Assembly: GCF_030767025.1 (NCBI RefSeq)
Contig: NZ_JASITE010000007.1
Location: 335,139-399,138, forward strand
Origin: Nocardia sp. CC227C
Lineage (GTDB): Bacteria; Actinomycetota; Actinomycetes; Mycobacteriales; Mycobacteriaceae
DNA length: 64,000 nt
Direction: 5' to 3'
Shown here: one piece after another, positions 17,105-23,598 of the stretch
Layout: the number at the start of each line of letters is the position of its first letter
How positions within the stretch are numbered: position 1 is the first letter of the stretch
Program-made: the position numbers and the translations under genes
Notes under the pieces: generated by a model
Databases searched by the model: none
What the model was told of the DNA's origin: nothing
What the model saw: the letters and a program-made list of their open reading frames with translations, nothing else

Positions 17105-17833
17105 CTACAGTGGGCGGAATCCGGCGCCCACCACCCCGAGTCGGTCGATTTCGGCCAGTACCGCGGTGATCTGGTTGGACACATCCGGATCGTGGAACGG
17201 GTTTCCGGGTCCGGTGCAGGGCATTTCGGAGGAGCCGGGTAGTCCGATACCGGCGTTGATCATGCCCACCAACTGGTCGCCGCGCAGCACCGGTCCGCCC
17301 GAATCGCCGTGGTTCGCGCAGACCTGGCTGAGGAATTCGTCGGGATAGGCATCCCAGACCACGCCGCAGGTGAATCCGGTGGTGCGGCCGTTCTTGCAGA
17401 CCGTCTCCATCGCCTGGGCGGGCGCGCCGACCGTCGCGACCACGGTGGGGCCGACCTGGCGGACCGGCGTGACGCGGGCCGGATCGAGTTCGATGACCGC
17501 CCAGTCGTGGTCGACGTCCTTGACCGCGGCGAAGCCGATCGGCCCGGCGTGCGGATCGGCCTCCGCCCACACCGCCACCCCCGCGTCCTCGGCGCAATGC
17601 CCGGCGGTGATGCCGACCAGACGGTTCTCGCGGTCGTAGCCCACCGCCGTCATGGTGCACAGCGCGACCATGCGCGGATTACCGGTCTGCAGTGCGATGC
17701 CAGAGCCGCCGCCGACCACCGGCGCGCCGTCGGCGTGGGCCGGTGCGGCACCCGGCCCGGCCAGCGCCAGCATGGTCATGACCGTTCCGGTGGCGACTTT
17801 GACGGTTGTACCCATTGTGCGAACCACGCCCAC
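17105..17833 (-). CDS. Secreted chymotrypsin-like serine protease
   Basis: 242 residues. The signal peptide covers about residues 1-34 (hydrophobic VMTMLALAGPGAAPAHA). The catalytic triad is visible: His79 in TAGHC, Asp110 in DHDWAVIEL and Ser178 in GDSGGP. Cys pairs (59/80, 146/156, 172/207 by position) suit disulfide bonding outside the cell. It resembles small S1-family proteases of Nocardia and Mycobacterium. A shorter start at Met7 is possible. It converges with the large signalling gene, with only 3 bases between, and diverges from the methyltransferase. Confidence 0.9.
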   Translation of the reverse strand: MGVVRTMGTTVKVATGTVMTMLALAGPGAAPAHADGAPVVGGGSGIALQTGNPRMVALCTMTAVGYDRENRLVGITAGHCAEDAGVAVWAEADPHAGPIGFAAVKDVDHDWAVIELDPARVTPVRQVGPTVVATVGAPAQAMETVCKNGRTTGFTCGVVWDAYPDEFLSQVCANHGDSGGPVLRGDQLVGMINAGIGLPGSSEMPCTGPGNPFHDPDVSNQITAVLAEIDRLGVVGAGFRPL

Positions 17834-17880
17834 TCCTTCCGATCCGACGACTGCGATGTGACCGTGCGAGCCTATGCCCG

Positions 17881-17936
17881 GGCGCGGGAATCAAGATCGA
17901 AAATCCCGCGCCGTTACGCGGTCTTGACCTCAGGTC
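17881..17936. promoter_or_regulatory. Hairpin and palindrome in divergent promoter region
   Basis: A 9-bp perfect stem GGCGCGGGA / TCCCGCGCC (17881-17889, 17904-17912) is followed by the palindrome GACCTCAGGTC (17926-17936). The latter overlaps a TTGACC box that could serve as a -35 element for the methyltransferase gene. Probably control elements for the protease/methyltransferase pair. Confidence 0.35.
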
Positions 17937-17992
17937 GACCCGAAGTGAGATATTCCGGTTCGGCAGACACCGCACCGACAGGGGAGCACGCC

Positions 17993-18946
17993 ATGAACGC
18001 ACAGGGCACGACCGGACACGACGACGTTGATCGGACCGCTCGCGACACGCCGGGCGACGGGGCAACGGCCAACGAGACAGCGGCCGACACGACGACGGCC
18101 GACACGGCAGCGGCCGACACGACAGCGGCCTACGAGAAGTCGCGGCAGTGGCGCGGGGGTTCCGGGCACGCCTGGGCCGACCTTCAGGAAGCTCTCGATA
18201 CCGCCCTGCGGCCGTTCGAGGAGTTGCTCGTCACCGCGGTGCGCGCCGCGGGCGGTCACCGCGTGCTCGATATCGGCTGCGGGGCGGGAACGACCACCCT
18301 GGCGGCGGCCCGATCGCTGGGCGCCGATGGCCGCAGCGTCGGGGTCGATATCTCGGAACCGCTGATCGCCGTCGCGCGGGAGCGGGCGCGCCGGACGCGA
18401 CTTCCGGCGGAATTCCTGCTCGCCGACGCGCAGACCTACGCGTTCACCCCCGATTTCGACACGCTGATCTCGCGGTTCGGGGTGATGTTCTTCGCGGATC
18501 CGGTCGCGGCCTTCGCGAATCTGCGCGGCGCGGCGCGCGAAGGCGCGGCACTGCGCTTCGTCGCCTGGCGCGGTATCGAGGAGAACCCCTTCATGACCAC
18601 CGCCGAGCGGGCCGCCGCACCGCTGGTGCCCGGTCTTCCCGGCCGCGATCCATCCGGACCCGGACAGTTCGCCTTCGCCGATCGCGACCGAGTGGCCGGC
18701 GTGCTCGCCGACAGCGGCTGGTCCGACATCACCATCGATCCCGTCGATCCGGTGTGCACGCTGCCCGAGGAGCATCTGGTCGCCTACTTCACCCGTCTCG
18801 GCCCGCTCGGCACCGTCTTCGCCGACCTGCCGGAACAGCTGCGCCCGCGCGTGGTGGACGTGGTGCGTTCCGCCTTCGAACCGTACGTGGACGGCGGGAT
18901 GGTCCGGTATCCGGCGGCCTGCTGGCTGGTCGGCGCTCGCGCGTGA
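17993..18946 (+). CDS. Class I SAM-dependent methyltransferase
   Basis: 317 residues. The SAM-binding motif I is VLDIGCGAGTTTLAAA, with an acidic residue after the second strand (GVDISEP) and motif at LLADAQTYAF. The fold is that of a methyltransferase domain 25/31-type enzyme; the substrate is not indicated. The first ~48 residues are a low-complexity Asp/Thr/Ala tail, including four pentapeptide repeats of the type DTxAA (18071-18130), unlike typical homologues. RBS aggggag lies upstream of the ATG. A start after the repeats would still leave the catalytic domain intact, but no in-frame ATG is well placed. Confidence 0.88.
   Translation: MNAQGTTGHDDVDRTARDTPGDGATANETAADTTTADTAAADTTAAYEKSRQWRGGSGHAWADLQEALDTALRPFEELLVTAVRAAGGHRVLDIGCGAGTTTLAAARSLGADGRSVGVDISEPLIAVARERARRTRLPAEFLLADAQTYAFTPDFDTLISRFGVMFFADPVAAFANLRGAAREGAALRFVAWRGIEENPFMTTAERAAAPLVPGLPGRDPSGPGQFAFADRDRVAGVLADSGWSDITIDPVDPVCTLPEEHLVAYFTRLGPLGTVFADLPEQLRPRVVDVVRSAFEPYVDGGMVRYPAACWLVGARA
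18071..18130 (+). repeat. 15-base tandem repeat encoding DTxAA pentapeptides
   Basis: Four in-frame 15-base units (gacacgacagcggcc and variants) encode NETAA, DTTTA, DTAAA and DTTAA. They lie in the N-terminal tail of the methyltransferase and could change copy number by slippage without a frameshift. Confidence 0.7.
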
Positions 18947-19006
18947 GGATCGAGCGGTGCCGCGGCGGGTGCGCACGCGCCGGAACCGGGCGGGATCGGC
19001 GGGTGC

Positions 19007-19246
19007 TCAGCGGTCCTTGCGGGCGTGTCTGCCACCGCCGCCGGTGGGGACGGGCCGGATGGGCCATTCGGCGGGATCGGCCCACGGGGAGGTGACGGGC
19101 TCCGCCACCCGGGGGAGTTCTTCGGTGGGCCCGTCGAGTTCGCGTTGCAGTTGGTCGAAGAAGGCCTGCATGCTGCCGTAGCGGGTCAGTATTTCCGCCA
19201 GCAGCCGTTGTGCGTCGGTGCTCGCCGTGATCACCTCCGTCATCAT
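19007..19246 (-). CDS. Small protein of unknown function
   Basis: 79 residues from the first of two adjacent ATG codons (19246). The N-terminal half looks helical (TDAQRLLAEILTRYG, FFDQLQREL); the C-terminal half is Pro-rich and ends in a basic tail (GGGGRHARKDR). GGAGG directly abuts the ATG pair, an awkward spacing, so the start is uncertain. Codon use looks like that of real genes here. No family is recognised. It converges with the methyltransferase gene. Confidence 0.5.
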   Translation of the reverse strand: MMTEVITASTDAQRLLAEILTRYGSMQAFFDQLQRELDGPTEELPRVAEPVTSPWADPAEWPIRPVPTGGGGRHARKDR

Positions 19247-19686
19247 CCTCCACGCTTGCGGGGGGAATCCCGGCGCACGGCCTCGGCCGCACACACGACC
19301 GCACCGGCGGGGCAGGGAGTCACGGGAGCACTGCCACCGCCGGTGTCGGCGTTTTCGTGTACCGCGTCGGCCCCACAACGGGACGGGGCCGGGGGTCGCC
19401 TTGGGCGGGCAACCCCCAAACACTCCGAGCACGAGGCTGCTGGAAGGTAGCGGCAGATCGGCCGGGAGTCCGCCTGCCGCGCCTCGTGATCGGAATGCCC
19501 GTCGATACGGTAATGGTGCCGGCGCGCCGGGCGCGGCATTGCACGCCTGATGGCACGGAATGTCAGAGATTTCCGGCACGCACCGTCATAGGTTTCCGAG
19601 AGTTCGCTCATCCCGTGAGCGGGGTCGGGCGACCCGCGGTTTCGGGGGCATGTCCGCGATCTTCTGATTAGGTAGCCTAACCGCCC
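19247..19686. other. 440-base intergenic region
   Basis: Between the small minus-strand gene and the GT87 gene. No convincing frame on either strand. It contains a 7-bp stem CGGCCCC/GGGGCCG (19368-19374, 19385-19391) followed by a G-rich stretch that can pair with ACCCCC around 19425. Near its end is the palindrome at 19668-19680. It may be an untranslated leader or simply spacer. Confidence 0.5.
19668..19680. promoter_or_regulatory. Palindrome TTAGG-N3-CCTAA overlapping a -10 box
   Basis: TTAGGTAGCCTAA is a 13-base dyad with 5-base arms. It contains TAGCCT (19673-19678), placed 8 bases before the GTG at 19687 like a leaderless -10 box. A protein bound here would block initiation. It resembles a shortened DtxR/IdeR half-site but is too short to be called one. 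Confidence 0.4.
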
Positions 19687-20910
19687 GTGGACAATGCGCG
19701 GTCGCCGGAGGTATCACGCTCCGCCCGAATGTTCCTGCTGCTCTCCGTGAGTGCGGTGGTGGCGGTATCGCTGCTGTTCACCACGGTCGATCCCTGGCTG
19801 GACAAGGTCGGGATCCTGGTCGGCGGCCTGGACGCGCACATCTACCGCGACGGCGCACTGCGCATCCTGTGGGGACAGCCGCTCTACACCGAGGCCACGC
19901 TGTACGGGTTGCTGTACACCTACACGCCGTTCTCCACGCTGGTGTTCCTGCCGATCGCGGCGGTTCCCTGGGCGTATGTCACCGATACTTGGCTAGCGCT
20001 CAATCTGGTCGCGCTCCTGGGCTGTGTCCTGCTGTGCTGGCGCATTCTCGGCTACCGGATCGGTCCCCGGATCGTGGGGCTCAGCGCACTGCTGGCGATC
20101 ACCTGCGTCTTTCTGGAGCCCGTTCGCACCACCCTGTACTACGGGCAGATCAATCTGATGCTCATGCTGCTCGTGCTGTGGGGAGTCTCGCGGCCGGAGG
20201 ACGCCCGGCTCCGCGGTGTCGGCGTCGGGCTGGCCGCCGGGATCAAGCTCGTGCCGGGCTTCTTCATCCTCTACTTCCTCGCGCTGCGCCAATGGCGGGC
20301 TGCCGTCACCGCCGCGGCGACCTTCGTCGCCACCGTCGTGCTGGCGTGGATCGTGCTGCCCGCCGACTCCCGGCAGTACTGGGGCTCGACCTTTCTGCGC
20401 TCCGATCGCATCGCGCCCGAGGGGCATCCGGCCAATCAGTCGCTTCGGGGCACGCTCGCCCACCTGACCGACGGTGTGGTGCCTCTGTGGATCTGGCTGC
20501 TGGTCGCGGTATGCGTTGTCGCCGTGGCCCTCACCGTGGTGGCGGCCCTGGACCGCCGCGGTGAACGACTGCTCGGGGTCACCCTCGCGGGATCGACGGC
20601 CTGCGCGGTGTCGCCGTTCTCGTGGAGTCACCACTGGGTCTGGTTCGTGCCGCTGTTCGTCTACTGCGCCCATCGCGCACAGCGTGATTCCCGCTGGTGG
20701 CTGGTGGCGGCGGCCCTGTGGCTGTGGACCGGGGCGTGGGCGTATCACTGGAGCGATACCTGGGTGTCGGTGGGGCTGTTCCTGTTTCCGCCCTCGTGGC
20801 CGATCGCCCCGCTGCTCATGAACGGATACGTGATCGCCTACGCCGTTCTCCTGGTGGCGGCCGCGGCGGCGCTGCGGCGGGTGCGCACGGCGGTTCCGCA
20901 GAATCCATAA
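19687..20910 (+). CDS. GT87-type polyprenyl-phosphomannose-dependent mannosyltransferase
   Basis: 407 residues with about ten membrane helices, of the DUF2029/GT87 family. These enzymes use polyprenyl-phosphate-linked mannose on the outer face of the membrane to build lipomannan, lipoarabinomannan or PIMs. The conserved acidic residue after the first helix lies in GGLDAHIYRDG. Further conserved stretches are TYTPFSTLVFLP, YYGQINLMLMLL, GIKLVPGFF and SPFSWSHHWVW. GTG start with a -10-like box 8 bases upstream. The exact linkage made cannot be told from sequence. Confidence 0.85.
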   Translation: MDNARSPEVSRSARMFLLLSVSAVVAVSLLFTTVDPWLDKVGILVGGLDAHIYRDGALRILWGQPLYTEATLYGLLYTYTPFSTLVFLPIAAVPWAYVTDTWLALNLVALLGCVLLCWRILGYRIGPRIVGLSALLAITCVFLEPVRTTLYYGQINLMLMLLVLWGVSRPEDARLRGVGVGLAAGIKLVPGFFILYFLALRQWRAAVTAAATFVATVVLAWIVLPADSRQYWGSTFLRSDRIAPEGHPANQSLRGTLAHLTDGVVPLWIWLLVAVCVVAVALTVVAALDRRGERLLGVTLAGSTACAVSPFSWSHHWVWFVPLFVYCAHRAQRDSRWWLVAAALWLWTGAWAYHWSDTWVSVGLFLFPPSWPIAPLLMNGYVIAYAVLLVAAAAALRRVRTAVPQNP

Positions 20911-20925
20911 GCAACCAACGGTTGC
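20911..20925. promoter_or_regulatory. ArsR operator copy 1
   Basis: GCAACCAACGGTTGC: 6-base arms with a 3-base centre. It lies 45 bases before an almost identical copy upstream of the SRPBCC-ArsR-SRPBCC operon. Confidence 0.6.
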
Positions 20926-20955
20926 GTAATTCCGGGTCGCGGGCTACGGTAGTGC

Positions 20956-20970
20956 GCAACAAATGGTTGC
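20956..20970. promoter_or_regulatory. ArsR operator copy 2
   Basis: GCAACAAATGGTTGC: the same dyad as at 20911 with one arm mismatch, 15 bases before the first start codon of the operon. It probably binds the ArsR protein encoded second in the operon, giving autoregulation. Confidence 0.6.
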
Positions 20971-20984
20971 ATGTGGAGGTGGTC

Positions 20985-21437
20985 ATGGAATACGGCAGCA
21001 TCGAACGTGAGATACACGTCGACGCCACCCCGGAGGTGGTGTACGAGGTGGTCAGCGATCCCCGGCATATGGCGCGGTGGTGGAGTGACGAGGCCGAGTT
21101 CGAGGCGACCCCGGGCTCGGTCGGCGAACTCGCCTGGGGGAATCGGGAGCATGTGGAGGCCATGACGGTCATCCGGGCCGATCCGCCGCGCCTGTTCGCC
21201 TTCCGCTGGTCCTATCCCGGCGGCACGGCCGACGAGATCGCGGACTCGCTGCTGGTGACCTTCGAACTCGTACCGTCGGGCGCGGGCACCCTGATTCGGC
21301 TCACCGAGACCGGATTCCGGGAAATGGGCTGGGAGGAAGCGAAACTGGCGAAGGAGTACGGCGAGCACGTCACCGGCTGGGACTTCTACCTCCCCAGGCT
21401 CGGGGAGTACGTCACCCGGTTGGTGTCCGCGCCGTGA
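20985..21437 (+). CDS. SRPBCC (AHSA1-type) protein, first of two
   Basis: 150 residues. START-like fold signatures are the N-terminal IEREIHVDATPEVVYEVVSDP, the WWSDEAEFEATPG loop, and FRWSYPGG. Such proteins form a hydrophobic pocket and bind or convert small lipophilic ligands. RBS ggaggtgg. It overlaps the ArsR gene by 4 bases (GTGA), so both are translated together. Pairing of ArsR and AHSA1 proteins is common in actinobacteria; the ligand is unknown. Confidence 0.85.
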   Translation: MEYGSIEREIHVDATPEVVYEVVSDPRHMARWWSDEAEFEATPGSVGELAWGNREHVEAMTVIRADPPRLFAFRWSYPGGTADEIADSLLVTFELVPSGAGTLIRLTETGFREMGWEEAKLAKEYGEHVTGWDFYLPRLGEYVTRLVSAP

Positions 21438-21814
21438 CCGTCATCGACGACGAACTGTGGTCGGCCATCGGCGATCCCACCCGGCGGCGCATGCTCGATC
21501 TGCTGCTGGCCTCCGGCGAGGGCACGGCCACCGGTCTCAGCGAGGAACTGCCGGTGACCCGGCAGGCCATCGCCAAACATCTCGGCGTCCTCGACCGCGT
21601 CGGCCTGGTGCACGCCACGGCCGCCGGGCGGGAGCGTCGATACCGGGTGGACGAGGCACGGCTGGCCCGCGCGGTGGCGCAGCTGTCCTCGGTCGGAGCG
21701 GCCTGGGATGCCCGGCTCCGGCGCATCAAACGCATCGCCGAAACAATCCAGCACGCCGAAACAATCCAGCAGGCAGAAACAATCCAGAAGCAGAAGGACG
21801 CGAGGAAATGGTAG
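21434..21814 (+). CDS. ArsR-family repressor with a C-terminal repeat tail
   Basis: 126 residues. The winged helix is typical: LWSAIGDPTRRRMLDLLLASGE, then LPVTRQAIAKHLGVLDRVGLVHA and the wing GRERRYRV. No ArsR metal-binding Cys is present, so it probably senses something other than metal. The tail carries three hexapeptide repeats (AETIQ plus H, Q or K) encoded by 18-base DNA repeats, ending in a basic stretch. It is flanked and overlapped on both sides by SRPBCC genes. Its likely operators are the two GCAAC/GGTTGC dyads upstream. Confidence 0.9.
   Translation: MTVIDDELWSAIGDPTRRRMLDLLLASGEGTATGLSEELPVTRQAIAKHLGVLDRVGLVHATAAGRERRYRVDEARLARAVAQLSSVGAAWDARLRRIKRIAETIQHAETIQQAETIQKQKDARKW
21737..21790 (+). 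repeat. 18-base tandem repeat, three copies
   Basis: Units gccgaaacaatccagcac, gccgaaacaatccagcag and gcagaaacaatccagaag lie in frame at the end of the arsR-type gene. They encode AETIQH, AETIQQ and AETIQK. The units are nearly identical, suggesting recent expansion. Confidence 0.85.
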
Positions 21815-22251
21815 ACATCCTGCACCGGGTCGGCATCCGTGCGTCGGAGGCCGAGGTGTACACCGCCCTGACCACCGTCGAGGGGTTGGCCGGATGGTGG
21901 ACCACCGATACCACCGGAGACGGCGACGAGATCGGCGGCTTGCTCCAATTCCGTTTCGAGGCCGACGGATTCGATATGCGGGTGCGCGACCTGGACCCGG
22001 ACCGCCACGTGCTGTGGGAAGTGGTCGGGGGACCGGAGGAATGGGTCGGCACCCATGTGCGCTGGGATCTGAAACCGGCCGGTGACTACACCATCGTGCT
22101 GTTCGCACACGAGGGCTGGAAGGAACCGGTGGAGTTCATGCACCACTGCAGCACCAAGTGGGCCACCTTCCTGCTCAGCCTGAAGGCGCTGGGCGAAACC
22201 GGCAAGGGCGCCCCGCACCCGCACGATGTCAAGATCGACGACTGGAACTGA
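21808..22251 (+). CDS. SRPBCC (AHSA1-type) protein, second of two
   Basis: 147 residues; overlaps the ArsR gene by 7 bases, with aggaa as RBS inside it. Fold signatures: ILHRVGIRASEAEVYTALTTVEGLAGWW, then HVLWEVVGGPEEWVGTHVRWDL and a C-terminal helix WATFLLSLKALGETGKG. It is clearly diverged from the first SRPBCC protein (150 residues), so the pair is not a recent duplication. Probably a ligand-binding or small-molecule-converting protein in the same response. Confidence 0.88.
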   Translation: MVDILHRVGIRASEAEVYTALTTVEGLAGWWTTDTTGDGDEIGGLLQFRFEADGFDMRVRDLDPDRHVLWEVVGGPEEWVGTHVRWDLKPAGDYTIVLFAHEGWKEPVEFMHHCSTKWATFLLSLKALGETGKGAPHPHDVKIDDWN

Positions 22252-22260
22252 GCGAACCGG

Positions 22261-23598
22261 TCAGCCCCCGTGCGGCGGCAACTGGGGGAGCGGCTTGTCC
22301 TGGAGCCAGCTCTCCCAGAGCGGTCGCAGCGGCACCGAGCTGTAATGCCCGGCCAGGTCGGTGAATTCGGCGGTGGTGACCGAGGCGTGCCGGTAGCGGG
22401 CGGTCCACTCGCGCAGCAGGTCGAAGAAGGCGCGCTCACCCAGTTCGAGTCGCAGGGCGTGCAGGGTGAGCGCGCCGCGCTTGTAGACGCGATCGTCGAA
22501 CATGCGGGTGGGACCGGGATCGCCGACGCTGATGTCCTGCGGTTCGCGGGCCAGATTGTGGCGGGCCGCGCGGGCGAGCTGATCGGCGGTGGGGCCGTCG
22601 GCGGCCTCGGACCAGATCCATTCGGCGTAGCAGGCGAATCCCTCGTGCAGCCAGATATCGCGCCACCGGCGAATGGTGAGGCTGTTGCCGAACCACTGGT
22701 GGGCCAGTTCGTGCGCGACGAGACGCTCGGAGCCGCGCCGCCCGTCGCAGTGGTTCGCCCCGAACACCGAGATGCCCTGGGCCTCGATGGGAATCTCCAA
22801 CTCGTCATCGGTGACGACGACGGTGTAGCCCTCGAACGGGTAAGGACCGAACTTCTCGGTGAATACCTCCATCATGCGCGGCTGGCGCGCGAAATCGTGT
22901 TCGAAATCCGCGCGCAGGCGTGTTGGCAGCACGGCCTGCATGGGCACGGATCCGCGCGGGGCGTCGACCCGCTGTTTGCGGTAGTGCCCGATCTGGACGG
23001 TTGCCAGGTAGCTGGACATGGGTTCGGGCTGTTCGTAGACCCAGGTGGTCTGGCTGGCCTTGGTCAGCTTGCGCACCAGGGTGCCGTTGGCCAGGGCGTA
23101 GTACGGGGAGTCCGTGGTGATCGAAATCCGGTAGCTGGCTTTGGAACTCGGATGGTCGTCACAGGGAAACCAGGACGCCGCGCCATTGGGCTGGCTGGCG
23201 ACCAGGGAACCCTCCGACAGTTCCTCCCAGCCGACCTCGCCCCACGGTCCGCGCACCGGTTTCGGCACCCCCGCGTACTGGACCACCAGGTGCAGCGCAC
23301 CGCCCGAGGGGATCCGCTGCTGCGGCGTGATCACCAGTTTGCCGCGCTGGTGACTGTATTTCGCCGCCTTGGAGCCGTTGACGAACACCTTGGACACGTT
23401 CAGCGCCTGCGACAGGTCGAGGGCGAACCGATCGCGCACCCCGGTGGTGACCGCGGTGATGGCGGCGCGGCCCGCGAGCCGGTTGCTGGCGACCTTGTAG
23501 ACCAGTTCCAGTTCGTAGCGCGACACCCGGTAGCCGCGATTGCCGTTCTGCGGCAGGTAGTCGTCGATGGGGTCCTCGTAGAACTTGTCGCGGATCAT
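22261..23598 (-). CDS. M1-family zinc aminopeptidase
   Basis: 445 residues. Zinc site HELAH (296-300) with Glu319 in LHEGFACYAEW. The exopeptidase region is IPIEAQGIS (269-277), a variant of the usual GAMEN. The beta-sandwich N-terminal domain (YELELVYKVASNRLAG) is present, while the long C-terminal helical domain of PepN is absent, as in short actinobacterial M1 proteins. No signal peptide, so probably cytosolic. Its ATG overlaps the stop of the peptide synthetase gene by 4 bases; the two must be co-expressed. That coupling suggests it acts on the product, a precursor, or in self-protection. Confidence 0.9.
   Translation of the reverse strand: MIRDKFYEDPIDDYLPQNGNRGYRVSRYELELVYKVASNRLAGRAAITAVTTGVRDRFALDLSQALNVSKVFVNGSKAAKYSHQRGKLVITPQQRIPSGGALHLVVQYAGVPKPVRGPWGEVGWEELSEGSLVASQPNGAASWFPCDDHPSSKASYRISITTDSPYYALANGTLVRKLTKASQTTWVYEQPEPMSSYLATVQIGHYRKQRVDAPRGSVPMQAVLPTRLRADFEHDFARQPRMMEVFTEKFGPYPFEGYTVVVTDDELEIPIEAQGISVFGANHCDGRRGSERLVAHELAHQWFGNSLTIRRWRDIWLHEGFACYAEWIWSEAADGPTADQLARAARHNLAREPQDISVGDPGPTRMFDDRVYKRGALTLHALRLELGERAFFDLLREWTARYRHASVTTAEFTDLAGHYSSVPLRPLWESWLQDKPLPQLPPHGG

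Noticed and set aside
19668..19680. IdeR/DtxR iron box
   Set aside because: The true box is a 19-base dyad with 9-base arms; here only a 13-base dyad with 5-base arms is present.
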